From positions 279,870-343,869 of the forward strand of contig CANNGA010000003.1 in NCBI GenBank assembly GCA_947504035.1: DNA of 64,000 nt, written 5' to 3'. How positions within the stretch are numbered: position 1 is the stretch's first letter; each line of letters begins with the position of its first letter. This document shows, in pieces, positions 18,750 through 28,068 of the stretch. Below the pieces are notes generated by a model. That model was not told the origin of the DNA. It did not search any database and saw only the letters and a list, made by a program, of their open reading frames with translations. A program made the translations under genes and the position numbers. This DNA is from an uncultured Flavobacteriaceae bacterium (GTDB taxonomy: Bacteria; Bacteroidota; Bacteroidia; Flavobacteriales; Flavobacteriaceae).

Positions 18750-19687
18750 TCTGCTTTTGGAAGAAATACTTCTGCCAGCATACAACGTGCACTCCCGCCC
18801 CCATAGGTCTCTATAGTTTCTAAAGGGCTATAAAGTATCTCGCAGTGTTTTTCTATATGAAGCACCTGATCTTTAGTTAAAGCCTTATAAGCCGCCGTAC
18901 TCATTACTAAATAGCGTTTGTTATTAGCGCCAATAACCTGTAATGCATTTCCCGAAAAAGCGTTGCTTTGCGCTTCTGTAATTGTAATAATAGCTTTCCC
19001 ATCGTCTTTCAAATGTTTTAAAACCATTTTACGCTCTTTTTTATCATCTATAGCACTAGGACAAATAAGCGCAAAGGTCTCTGCGACACTCAACATCACA
19101 TTGCTATGGTATAATGTTTTACGTTGGCCCTCTACAGTTTGGTATGCTGAAAACACCACAGGTGTAAATTCAAAATCTTCGCAGAATTCGATAAACAATT
19201 CCTCATCAGCTCTTGGTGATAATGCACAATAGGCTTTCCCGTGCGCTCTGTCTAAAACAACACTTCCTGTGCCTTCTAAAAACACACCATCGTCTTCTGC
19301 ACTGCTATAGTCTATAACATGCTCTATTTTAAAACCATCGGTTTCAAGTGTTTCTAAAATAGCCTCCCTGCGTTCTAATCTTCTATTTGGTGCAAACATA
19401 GGATATATCCCTACATCGCCATTCTCGTGAAAAGACACCCAATTGTTAGGAAACACCGCATCTGGAGTTTCTGGATCAGGCGTATCTTCTACCACAATAA
19501 CGTGTACACCTACGGCTTTTAAACGCGCTACAAAGGCATCGAACTCCTGCTGTGCTTTAGCGTTAATAGTACTAGGCAACACATCACCTATGGGGTTCTG
19601 ATAAAAATTATTAACCGCCGTTTGCGGGTTTGCTGTAAAACCAACAGGTCTTACCATTAAAATAGAATTTGTAGTATGCTGTGCCAT
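18746..19687 (-). CDS. ctlX: Citrulline utilisation hydrolase CtlX / amidinotransferase-fold protein
   Basis: The protein belongs to the arginine deiminase/amidinotransferase superfamily and matches the Bacteroidota group annotated as CtlX. It shows the opening TTNSILMVRPVGFTANPQTAVNNF, the Asp-rich PDAVFPNNWVSFH, a catalytic-type His in YHSNVMLSV, and the nucleophile Cys in GGGSARCMLAE. A role in hydrolysing citrulline or a related guanidino/ureido compound is likely. The longest frame begins at 19762, but its first 25 codons run through the gltA terminator hairpin. The ATG at 19685-19687 (MAQHTTN) is therefore chosen, giving 313 residues. Confidence 0.82.
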   Translation of the reverse strand: MAQHTTNSILMVRPVGFTANPQTAVNNFYQNPIGDVLPSTINAKAQQEFDAFVARLKAVGVHVIVVEDTPDPETPDAVFPNNWVSFHENGDVGIYPMFAPNRRLERREAILETLETDGFKIEHVIDYSSAEDDGVFLEGTGSVVLDRAHGKAYCALSPRADEELFIEFCEDFEFTPVVFSAYQTVEGQRKTLYHSNVMLSVAETFALICPSAIDDKKERKMVLKHLKDDGKAIITITEAQSNAFSGNALQVIGANNKRYLVMSTAAYKALTKDQVLHIEKHCEILYSPLETIETYGGGSARCMLAEVFLPKAD

Positions 19688-19708
19688 TTTTAATGGTGTT
19701 ATAATTAC

Positions 19709-19744
19709 AAAAAAAGCCTCATGAATTATCATGAAGCTTTTTTT
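19709..19744 (-). terminator. Intrinsic terminator of gltA
   Basis: The arms AAAAAAAGC and GCTTTTTTT flank one C-A mismatch and an inner stem of two TCATGA copies with loop ATTA. On the minus strand the hairpin ends in seven T residues, 19 nt after the gltA stop. It lies inside the spurious N-terminal extension of ctlX. Confidence 0.8.
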
Positions 19745-19762
19745 ATAAGATGAAATGGTCAT

Positions 19763-21049
19763 CTATCTCTTTTCTATAGGAGAAAAACCTCTTTCTGTTT
19801 CCCCTACGTATAATTGTCTTGGACGCCCTATTGGCTCTTTATTTAAACGCATTTCTCTCCATTGTGCGATCCATCCTGGTAAACGTCCTAAAGCAAACAT
19901 TACTGTAAACATTTCTACAGGAATCCCCATAGCTCTGTAAATAATACCTGAGTAGAAATCTACGTTTGGATATAATTTTCTATCTACAAAATAAGAATCT
20001 TCTAAAGCTTCTTTTTCAAGACCTTTAGCGATATCTAAAATAGGATCTTGTACCCCTAAATCTGCTAAAACTTCATCGGCAGCAACTTTAATGATCTTAG
20101 CACGAGGATCGAAGTTTTTATAAACGCGGTGACCGAAGCCCATTAAACGGAACGGATCACTCTTATCTTTTGCTTTGGCCATGTACTTTTTAGTATCACC
20201 ACCATCTTCTTTAATCGCTTCTAGCATCTCTAAAACCGCTTGGTTTGCTCCACCATGTAGTGGGCCCCAAAGCGCTGATATACCTGCTGATAACGATGCA
20301 AATAAACCTGCATGAGATGACCCTACAATACGTACTGTAGAGGTTGAACAATTTTGCTCGTGGTCTGCATGTAAGATTAATAATTTATCTAAAGCATCTA
20401 CTACAATTTGATTTTGAGTGTACTCTTCGTTAGGAACTTTGAACATCATTTTCAAAATGTTCTCTACATAACCTAAGTTTTTATCACCGTAATCTAATGG
20501 TAAACCACTTTTCTTACGCATTGTCCATGCCACTAACACAGGGAATTTCCCTAATATACGTACTACTGAATTGTACATATCTTCCTCAGATTCTACATCT
20601 ACAGACTCTGGGTTAAATGCTGTTAAAGCACTCGTTAAAGATGATAACACGCCCATAGGGTGTGCTGACTTAGGAAAAGCATCTAAGATTTTCTTAACGT
20701 CTTCATCTACGATAGAGTTCTTTTTAATATCTGCGTGGAATTTGTCTAATTCTGCTTGCGTTGGTAACTCTCCAAAAATAAGTAAGTAAGCAACTTCTAA
20801 GAAATCTGCTTTTTCTGCAAGTTCTTCTATAGAGTAGCCTCTGTATCTTAAAATACCTTTTTCACCATCTAAGAAAGTAACGGCACTTTTACATGATCCT
20901 GTGTTTTTATAGCCTGGATCTAGGGTTATAAGCCCTTTTGTAGCGCCTCTAAGCGCTTTTATATCCATTCCTATTTCATTCTCTGTCCCCTCTATTAAAG
21001 GAAACTCATGTTTTTCTCCATTTATTTCTAAAGTACCGGTATTTGACAT
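19763..21049 (-). CDS. gltA: Citrate synthase
   Basis: The enzyme condenses acetyl-CoA and oxaloacetate to citrate at the entry of the TCA cycle. The 428-residue protein is the type II form with an N-terminal beta domain (LEINGEKHEFPLIEGTENEIGMDI). Catalytic motifs are LHADHEQNCSTSTVR, GPLHGGANQAVLEML and MGFGHRVYKNFDPRA with its conserved His and the downstream Asp. The C-terminus keeps RPRQLYVG. It lies between eno and ctlX on the same strand, with terminators on both sides, so it is probably monocistronic. Confidence 0.97.
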   Translation of the reverse strand: MSNTGTLEINGEKHEFPLIEGTENEIGMDIKALRGATKGLITLDPGYKNTGSCKSAVTFLDGEKGILRYRGYSIEELAEKADFLEVAYLLIFGELPTQAELDKFHADIKKNSIVDEDVKKILDAFPKSAHPMGVLSSLTSALTAFNPESVDVESEEDMYNSVVRILGKFPVLVAWTMRKKSGLPLDYGDKNLGYVENILKMMFKVPNEEYTQNQIVVDALDKLLILHADHEQNCSTSTVRIVGSSHAGLFASLSAGISALWGPLHGGANQAVLEMLEAIKEDGGDTKKYMAKAKDKSDPFRLMGFGHRVYKNFDPRAKIIKVAADEVLADLGVQDPILDIAKGLEKEALEDSYFVDRKLYPNVDFYSGIIYRAMGIPVEMFTVMFALGRLPGWIAQWREMRLNKEPIGRPRQLYVGETERGFSPIEKR

Positions 21050-21161
21050 CTGATTTTCTTTATATTTTAATTTAAGCGATCGCTAATTTACAAAATCTAA
21101 GCTTATTTTAGAAGTCTCTATGCAAAGGTTTTGTTAATTAATACATTGTTAGTAATTGAAC

Positions 21162-21200
21162 AAAAAAAAAGCAATTACTTAATAGTAATTGCTTTTTTTT
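21162..21200 (-). terminator. Bidirectional-looking terminator after eno
   Basis: A perfect ten-pair stem (21170-21179 with 21184-21193, AGCAATTACT and complement) has loop TAAT. It is flanked by nine A residues on one side and eight T residues on the other. It lies 25 nt after the eno stop on the minus strand. Confidence 0.85.
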
Positions 21201-21224
21201 AAAAAGTCTTAATATTGACTGTTC

Positions 21225-22589
<1,365 letters not shown>

Positions 22590-22651
22590 TTAAATATTCA
22601 AATAAAAACTATAACGTTTTAGTAATGTGTCTAATCTCTAAAAACGGTATC

Positions 22652-23776
22652 TTATTTTTTAGAAGCTGTTTTGTGTTTCTTGATATTAGCTACAAATTGA
22701 TCGAAAAGATATACCGAATCGTGCGGTCCTGGGCTAGCTTCTGGGTGGTATTGTACCGAAAAGCAGTTTTTAGATGTCATCGCCAAACCTGCCACTGTAT
22801 CATCATTTAAATGCACATGGGTTACTTTTAAATCGCTATTGGCTTCAGCTTCTTCTCTATTTACCGCAAAACCGTGGTTTTGAGATGTGATTTCCCCCTT
22901 ACCTGTAATTAGGTTTTTTACAGGATGATTAATCCCTCTATGACCATTGTGCATTTTATATGTAGACACGCCATTTGCTATGGCGATAACCTGGTGTCCT
23001 AAACAAATACCAAACAACGGTAAGTTTCTCTTAATAATTTCTTTTGCTACTGCCTGCGCCTCTACTAATGGTTCTGGATCACCAGGGCCGTTAGATAAGA
23101 AATACCCATCAGGCTGGAATGCTTCTAATTCTTCAAATGTTGCGTTGTATGGAAATACCTTAACGTACACATCTCTACTTGCAATATGTCTTAATATATT
23201 TTTCTTTATCCCAATATCTAATGCAGCAACTTTATACGTCGCATTTTCATCACCGTAAAAATAAGGTGTTTTTGTAGAGACTTTAGAGGCCAATTCTAAA
23301 CCGTTCATTGCTGGAACTTCTGCCAATTGTTGCTTTAAGCCTTCTATATTATCGACTTCGGTAGATATCACAGCATTCATAGCGCCATGTTCTCTAATGT
23401 AGCTCACCAATGCTCTGGTATCAACATCAGAAATAGCAAGAAGATTATTTTTATCTAAGAAATCTTCTAATGACAAATCTGCAGCATCTCGTGAATAATC
23501 GTAACTAAAGTTTTTTACGATTAATCCAGAAATCTTAATAGAATCGGATTCTACTTCTTCTGCATTAGTACCGTAGTTCCCTATATGTGCATTTGTAGCC
23601 ACCATTAACTGTCCAAAATACGAAGGGTCTGTAAAAATCTCTTGATACCCTGTCATTCCAGTATTAAAACAAACTTCTCCAAATGAAGTCCCTTGCTTAT
23701 TACCTACTGCTTTACCATAAAAAATTGTACCATCTGCAAGTAGAACGATTGCATTTTGTCTCTTTTGATATTTCAT
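22652..23776 (-). CDS. carA: Carbamoyl-phosphate synthase small subunit
   Basis: CarA is the glutamine amidotransferase subunit that feeds ammonia to CarB for arginine and pyrimidine synthesis. The 374-residue protein has the N-terminal CPSase small-chain domain (LLADGTIFYGKAVG, NTGMTGYQEIFTDPSY). The class I glutaminase domain has nucleophile Cys in LFGICLGHQVIA and the His-Glu pair in SVQYHPEASPGPHD. carB is not adjacent in this window. It follows the rplQ terminator on the same strand, so it probably has its own promoter, which I could not identify. Confidence 0.97.
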   Translation of the reverse strand: MKYQKRQNAIVLLADGTIFYGKAVGNKQGTSFGEVCFNTGMTGYQEIFTDPSYFGQLMVATNAHIGNYGTNAEEVESDSIKISGLIVKNFSYDYSRDAADLSLEDFLDKNNLLAISDVDTRALVSYIREHGAMNAVISTEVDNIEGLKQQLAEVPAMNGLELASKVSTKTPYFYGDENATYKVAALDIGIKKNILRHIASRDVYVKVFPYNATFEELEAFQPDGYFLSNGPGDPEPLVEAQAVAKEIIKRNLPLFGICLGHQVIAIANGVSTYKMHNGHRGINHPVKNLITGKGEITSQNHGFAVNREEAEANSDLKVTHVHLNDDTVAGLAMTSKNCFSVQYHPEASPGPHDSVYLFDQFVANIKKHKTASKK

Positions 23777-24002
23777 GTGTTTAAATATAATTTTAGATAT
23801 AACTTATAATGCGTTGATTCCTTAGTTACCATCACACTACACCTTTTGTCAAGACAAGTTACATCTCATGATTCATTTTGTTCTGCGTTCAGTTTTAATG
23901 CGTTTTATAGCTATGGCCTTCGTATAAATAGGCTCCATACAACACCAGTTAAAACCTTACCCTAGGCTAATCGTGATTAGCGTCTTATGTTTTGCAAAAA
24001 TC

Positions 24003-24038
24003 CAAAAAAAAAGGATAAACCAAAAATAGTTTATCCTT
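24003..24038 (-). terminator. Terminator of the S10-spc-alpha ribosomal operon
   Basis: A stem of AAGGATAAAC with GTTTATCCTT (24011-24020 with 24029-24038) encloses an eight-base loop. On the minus strand a nine-base T-run follows. It lies about 25 nt after the rplQ stop and marks the end of the r-protein block. Confidence 0.85.
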
Positions 24039-24062
24039 TATATGTTAAATGCTTATCAACAT

Positions 24063-24536
24063 TTATTCCTCTTCGTTAGATGCTTTAGTTTCAACAGGAG
24101 CAGCTGCAGCTGGTTTAGAACCACCTCTTCTACTTCTTCTTGTTGTTTTCTTCTTAGCACTATCTGCGTTATAGATCTCGTTGTAGTCAACTAACTCTAT
24201 CATTGCCATATCGGCGTTATCACCTGCACGATTACCCAATTTAATAATTCTTGTGTAACCTCCTGGTCTGTCTCCTATTTTAGTAGCAACATCTCTAAAC
24301 AATTCTGTTACGGCTTCTTTTTGTCTTAAACGACTAAAAGCAATACGTCTGTTGTGCGTAGTATCCTCTTTAGACTTTGTGATGATAGGCTCAACAAATT
24401 GCTTTAATGCTTTAGCTTTTGCAACAGTAGTGTTGATACGCTTGTGCTCTATTAAAGAACAAGCCATATTTGCTAACATTGCTTTTCTGTGTGCTGTTTT
24501 TCTACCTAAATGGTTTATTTTTTTTCCGTGTCTCAT
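24063..24536 (-). CDS. rplQ: 50S ribosomal protein L17
   Basis: L17 sits near the exit tunnel of the large subunit. The conserved core ([48 protein letters not shown]) covers residues 1-115. The protein is 157 residues, about 30 longer than E. coli L17, with a C-terminal extension rich in Lys/Arg, then Ala and finally Glu (TTRRSRRGG, ending SNEEE). Such tails are common in this phylum. It is the last gene of the block, separated from rpoA by 133 nt that hold a strong hairpin. Confidence 0.97.
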   Translation of the reverse strand: MRHGKKINHLGRKTAHRKAMLANMACSLIEHKRINTTVAKAKALKQFVEPIITKSKEDTTHNRRIAFSRLRQKEAVTELFRDVATKIGDRPGGYTRIIKLGNRAGDNADMAMIELVDYNEIYNADSAKKKTTRRSRRGGSKPAAAAPVETKASNEEE

Positions 24537-24619
24537 GACCTTTGTGTTATCATCTTGCTACCAAACCACTTTTAAATGTGGGAGCAAAATATGATTAATA
24601 ATAATTTTTGACTTTCGAT

Positions 24620-24658
24620 TTTAGATTTACGACACCTAAGAGCTGTCGCAAATCTAAA
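24620..24658 (-). promoter_or_regulatory. Strong hairpin between rpoA and rplQ
   Basis: Fifteen bases (24620-24634) pair with 24644-24658 with a single A-C mismatch around a nine-base loop. The structure starts 12 nt after the rpoA stop and lies 84 nt upstream of rplQ. It lacks a T-run, so a simple terminator is unlikely. An exact TAGATTTG (24649-24656, minus strand) lies in one arm, so a promoter is an alternative reading. Confidence 0.45.
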
Positions 24659-24669
24659 TTATAATCGTA

Positions 24670-25662
24670 TTAGTCTTTATCTAATTTATATTTGCTTAAG
24701 TCCATTCCGAAATTTAAGCCTTTAACATGTACCAATTCTTCTAGTTCTGTTAAAGATTTTTTACCGAAGTTACGGAACTTCATTAAGTCATTTTTATTAA
24801 ATGATACTAAATCTCCTAAAGTATCTACTTCAGCAGCTTTCAAACAGTTTAATGCACGTACCGATAAATCCATATCGATAAGTTTTGTTTTTAACAACTG
24901 TCTCATATGAAGTGATTCTTCATCGTAAGTTTCAGTCTGCGCAATTTCATCCGCTTCTAAAGTGATACGCTCATCTGAGAATAACATGAAGTGATGAATT
25001 AATGTTTTAGCAGCTTCTGTTAAAGCATCTTGAGGTGTTATAGAACCGTCTGTTATGATTTCGAAAACTAATTTTTCGTAATCTGTTTTTTGCTCTACAC
25101 GGTAATTCTCAATACTATACTTTACATTCTTTATAGGTGTGTATATAGAATCTGTAAAAATTGTTCCTATTGGTGCTGAAGGCTTCTTATTCTCTTCTGC
25201 AGGAACATATCCTCTACCTTTTTCTATAGTGATTTCCATATTGATGCTCACTTTAGGATCTAAATTACAGACTACTAATTCTGAATTTAATACTTGAAAT
25301 CCTGAGATGAACTTTTGAAAATCTCCAGCTAATATTTGTTCTTGACCAGAGATAGAAATAGAGATAGATTCGTTATCGATATCTTCTATCTGTCTTTTAA
25401 AACGTACTTGCTTTAAGTTTAAGATGATTTCTGTTACATCTTCAACTACTCCTGCTATTGCCGAAAACTCATGATCTACACCTTCTATTCTAACCGATGT
25501 AATTGCAAAACCTTCTAAAGAGGATAATAACACTCTTCTAAGTGCATTTCCTACTGTTAAACCATAACCTGGTTCTAATGGTCTGAATTCGAATTTACCT
25601 TCGAAATCAGTAGAATCAATCATGATAACTTTATCAGGCTTCTGAAAATTAAATACTGCCAT
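24670..25662 (-). CDS. rpoA: RNA polymerase subunit alpha
   Basis: Alpha nucleates polymerase assembly through its N-terminal domain ([29 protein letters not shown]) and contacts DNA and activators through its C-terminal domain ([36 protein letters not shown]). The longest frame starts at 25737, but its first 25 residues have no counterpart in the family. The ATG at 25660-25662 ([12 protein letters not shown]) gives the usual 330 residues. It follows rpsD by 95 nt. Confidence 0.97.
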   Translation of the reverse strand: MAVFNFQKPDKVIMIDSTDFEGKFEFRPLEPGYGLTVGNALRRVLLSSLEGFAITSVRIEGVDHEFSAIAGVVEDVTEIILNLKQVRFKRQIEDIDNESISISISGQEQILAGDFQKFISGFQVLNSELVVCNLDPKVSINMEITIEKGRGYVPAEENKKPSAPIGTIFTDSIYTPIKNVKYSIENYRVEQKTDYEKLVFEIITDGSITPQDALTEAAKTLIHHFMLFSDERITLEADEIAQTETYDEESLHMRQLLKTKLIDMDLSVRALNCLKAAEVDTLGDLVSFNKNDLMKFRNFGKKSLTELEELVHVKGLNFGMDLSKYKLDKD

Positions 25663-25757
25663 AGTGTTCTTCGTTTTAATTGTGATTTGGTTGCGCGATT
25701 TAAAAGTTTGAAGAACACTAATAAATCCTTTGGCCAAATACCAATATGATTAATGTA

Positions 25758-26363
25758 TTATTTAGAGTATAATTCAACGATAAATTGCTCGTTGATATTT
25801 TCTGGAATTTGAATTCTCGCAGGAACAGAAACGTAAGTACCAGTCTTTGTATCGTTATTCCAAGTAATCCATTCAAAAACATTACTAGAATTTGAAAGTG
25901 ATCTTTCGATAGCTTCTAATGACTTAGATTTTTCTCTTACAGCAACAACATCACCAGCTTTTAATTGGTAAGAAGGGATGTTAACCAACTCGCCATTTAC
26001 TGTTATGTGTCTGTGAGATACTAATTGACGTGCACCGCTTCTAGAAGGCGAAATACCCATTCTGTAAACAACGTTGTCTAATCTAGATTCACATAATTGT
26101 AATAATACTTCACCGGTAATACCCTGTGCTGTTCTTGCTTTCTTAAATAAGCCTCTAAATTGACGCTCTAAAATACCGTAAGTGTATTTTGCTTTTTGTT
26201 TTTCTTGCAACTGGATTGCGTACTCAGACTTCTTACCACGTCTTCTTGCGTTACCATGTTGCCCTGGAGGGTAATTTCTTTTTTCAAAAGATTTGTCTTC
26301 TCCGAATATAGCTTCGCCAAATTTACGCGCTATTTTAGTTTTAGGACCAGTATATCTTGCCAT
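25758..26363 (-). CDS. rpsD: 30S ribosomal protein S4
   Basis: S4 initiates small-subunit assembly by binding the 5-prime domain of 16S rRNA. The 201-residue protein begins [17 protein letters not shown] and contains the S4 RNA-binding domain ([23 protein letters not shown]). A 196-nt spacer precedes it, the longest inside the block, holding a terminator-like hairpin and a -7 promoter element. rpsD, rpoA and rplQ may therefore form their own unit. In E. coli, S4 represses the alpha operon by binding its leader; whether that holds here is unknown. Confidence 0.97.
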   Translation of the reverse strand: MARYTGPKTKIARKFGEAIFGEDKSFEKRNYPPGQHGNARRRGKKSEYAIQLQEKQKAKYTYGILERQFRGLFKKARTAQGITGEVLLQLCESRLDNVVYRMGISPSRSGARQLVSHRHITVNGELVNIPSYQLKAGDVVAVREKSKSLEAIERSLSNSSNVFEWITWNNDTKTGTYVSVPARIQIPENINEQFIVELYSK

Positions 26364-26463
26364 TTTAAATTTGTTTTGAGAGGGGTTATGAATTAAGGTC
26401 TTAATCTTATCCTTCGATAACCGTTAACCGCTCGTTGATACTTGTTTATAATTATTTTTTCAG
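26364..26463 (-). ncRNA. Candidate structured 5-prime leader of rpsD
   Basis: If transcription starts from the element at 26468-26475, the mRNA carries about 100 nt before rpsD. It contains two neighbouring small stems, 26392-26405 (ATTAA with TTAAT) and 26407-26420 (TTATC with GATAA), both with four-base loops. This is a plausible autoregulatory leader, but no family match was tested. Confidence 0.35.
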
Positions 26464-26467
26464 TTTG

Positions 26468-26475
26468 CAAATTTA
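26468..26475 (-). promoter_or_regulatory. -7 promoter element upstream of rpsD
   Basis: TAAATTTG on the minus strand matches TAnnTTTG exactly and lies directly downstream of a terminator-like hairpin, a sensible layout for a new transcription start. No TTG was found at the usual distance. Confidence 0.45.
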
Positions 26476-26478
26476 CGC

Positions 26479-26521
26479 AAAAAATTAATACCACCTATAT
26501 GTTAGATGATATTAATTTTTT
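26479..26521 (-). terminator. AT-only terminator-like hairpin after rpsK
   Basis: A perfect twelve-pair stem (26479-26490 with 26510-26521, AAAAAATTAATA and complement) has a 19-base loop. On the minus strand it ends in six T residues, 38 nt after the rpsK stop. Because all pairs are A-T, termination may be partial. Confidence 0.5.
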
Positions 26522-26559
26522 ATGTACTTGCGTATTTAATACCGTTAGTTAAAACGTGA

Positions 26560-26943
26560 TTAAACTCTTCTTCTTTTAGGAGGACGACAACCGTTATGTG
26601 GTAATGGAGTAACATCGATAATTTCTGTTACTTCAATTCCTGCATTGTGTATAGAACGGATAGCAGATTCTCTACCATTACCCGGGCCTTTCACATATAC
26701 CTTAACTTTTTTCAATCCAGCTTCTATAGCTACTCCAGATGCGTCTTCTGCAGCTAACTGCGCAGCATAAGGTGTATTTTTCTTAGAACCTCTAAATCCC
26801 ATTTTACCGGCAGAAGACCATGAAATTACATCGCCTTTCTTGTTCGTTAATGAGATGATGATATTGTTAAAAGAAGCTGTTACGTGCGCTTCTCCAATAG
26901 CATCTACTATTACTTTACGTTTTTTTGTACTTGACTTTGCCAT
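26560..26943 (-). CDS. rpsK: 30S ribosomal protein S11
   Basis: S11 lines the mRNA exit region of the platform. The 127-residue protein shows [25 protein letters not shown], the [14 protein letters not shown] loop, [16 protein letters not shown] and the basic end THGC-like [15 protein letters not shown]. It lies between rpsM and rpsD with unusually long spacers on both sides (113 and 196 nt). Confidence 0.98.
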   Translation of the reverse strand: MAKSSTKKRKVIVDAIGEAHVTASFNNIIISLTNKKGDVISWSSAGKMGFRGSKKNTPYAAQLAAEDASGVAIEAGLKKVKVYVKGPGNGRESAIRSIHNAGIEVTEIIDVTPLPHNGCRPPKRRRV

Positions 26944-26949
26944 ATTCTT

Positions 26950-27056
26950 TTAGTTTTTAGTTGCTAGTTTTTAGTTATTGGAATCCTAAACTTTTACATT
27001 TCTAACAGATTCTTCTAACGTCCAAATACTAATGACTAATGACTATTTTTTAATTA
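26950..27056 (-). repeat. AT-rich spacer repeat, copy 1 (rpsM-rpsK gap)
   Basis: This spacer clearly resembles the next one at 27432-27539. The shared order of blocks is AGTTTTTAGTT, GAATCCTAAAC, CAGATTC and ACTAATGACT. It also contains a short tandem TAATGAC. No open frame is present. Confidence 0.55.
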
Positions 27057-27431
27057 TTACTTCGTTGCTTTTTTCTTGTTAGCAACAGTTTTTCTTCTAC
27101 CTTTTCGCGTTCTAGAGTTGTTCTTAGTACGCTGCCCTCTTAATGGTAGACCAGCTCTGTGACGAATCCCTCTGTAACATCCTATGTCCATTAAACGCTT
27201 AATGTTCAACTGTGTTTCAGAACGTAATTCACCTTCTATAGTATAAGTTCCAACAGCTTCACGGATCGCTCCTATTTCATCATCTGTCCAATCTTGTACT
27301 TTAGTGTTTTCGTCTACTTTAGCGGTTGCTAAAATCTCTTGTGATCTACTTCTACCTATTCCGAAGATATAAGTTAAAGAAATAACACCTCTCTTTTGTT
27401 TTGGTATATCTACACCTGCAATTCTTGCCAT
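27057..27431 (-). CDS. rpsM: 30S ribosomal protein S13
   Basis: S13 contacts the P-site tRNA and forms an inter-subunit bridge. The 124-residue protein begins [26 protein letters not shown] and has the helix-two-turn-helix region. The conserved basic end [28 protein letters not shown] is present. Confidence 0.98.
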   Translation of the reverse strand: MARIAGVDIPKQKRGVISLTYIFGIGRSRSQEILATAKVDENTKVQDWTDDEIGAIREAVGTYTIEGELRSETQLNIKRLMDIGCYRGIRHRAGLPLRGQRTKNNSRTRKGRRKTVANKKKATK

Positions 27432-27539
27432 ATTATTCTTAGTTTCTAGTTGTCAGTTTTTAGTTGTTAGAATCCTAAACATTTCTATTTCAAGCAGATT
27501 CATCTAACTTCTAAACACTAATGACTCATGTCTAATTTT
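27432..27539 (-). repeat. AT-rich spacer repeat, copy 2 (rpmJ-rpsM gap)
   Basis: This is a second copy of the spacer sequence found between rpsM and rpsK, nearly the same length and with the same block order. The two copies are diverged but alignable by eye. Confidence 0.55.
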
Positions 27540-27656
27540 TTATCCTTGTCTTTGTTTAAACCTAGGATTCTTTTTGTTTATTACGTAAAGTCTACCTTTT
27601 CTACGCACTATTTTACAATCTGCGCTTCTTTTCTTTACTGATGCTCTTACTTTCAT
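27540..27656 (-). CDS. rpmJ: 50S ribosomal protein L36, zinc-free form
   Basis: A 38-residue frame reads [17 protein letters not shown], then [21 protein letters not shown], the full L36 pattern. Three of the four zinc ligands of the classical form are replaced (only Cys14 remains, and the late His position is Phe). It is therefore the zinc-independent version. It lies between infA and rpsM, its normal place in Bacteroidota. Confidence 0.95.
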   Translation of the reverse strand: MKVRASVKKRSADCKIVRRKGRLYVINKKNPRFKQRQG

Positions 27657-27744
27657 CTTAATTCTAGTTTAATAGTTTAAAAGTCTAAAAGTTGAACAAC
27701 TTTGCTTTACAACTTTCTACTTTATTACTTTACAACTTAATGTA
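27657..27744 (-). repeat. AAAGTTG-rich spacer between infA and rpmJ
   Basis: The spacer is made largely of variants of a seven-base word such as AAAGTTG or CAACTTT. It includes a perfect inverted pair at 27688-27703 separated by two bases. A similar texture is seen in the ffh-folD gap (3432-3503). Confidence 0.4.
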
Positions 27745-27960
27745 TTAGTACCTGTATGTTATACGAGCCTTCGTTAAATCGTAAGGACTCATTTCTAATT
27801 TCACTTTGTCTCCTGGTAACAATTTAATGTAATGCATACGCATTTTACCAGAAATATGTGCTGTCACGATGTGACCATTCTCTAATTCTACACGAAACAT
27901 TGCATTTGATAACGCTTCTATTATTGTTCCGTCTTGTTCTATAGCTGCTTGTTTTGCCAT
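27745..27960 (-). CDS. infA: Translation initiation factor IF-1
   Basis: IF-1 occupies the A site during initiation. The 71-residue OB-fold protein begins [22 protein letters not shown] and carries [20 protein letters not shown] and [24 protein letters not shown]. It lies between secY (108-nt spacer) and rpmJ. Confidence 0.98.
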   Translation of the reverse strand: MAKQAAIEQDGTIIEALSNAMFRVELENGHIVTAHISGKMRMHYIKLLPGDKVKLEMSPYDLTKARITYRY

Positions 27961-28068
27961 GTTTTAGGTTTTAGTTATTAGCCCTTTAGGTGTTAGAAAG
28001 CTATGTACTATACTGTTAATTTAATCTAATTGTTTCTAATGTCTAATCGACTATATACTATTTGCTAA

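Noticed and set aside
21076..21083. GCGATCGC palindrome upstream of gltA
   Set aside because: A single eight-base palindrome in a 170-base spacer; no second copy or spacing pattern supports an operator.
24649..24656. An exact TAGATTTG promoter box upstream of rplQ
   Set aside because: It lies inside the arm of a 15-pair hairpin, just after the rpoA stop; the match may be a by-product of the stem, so it is mentioned but not called as a promoter.
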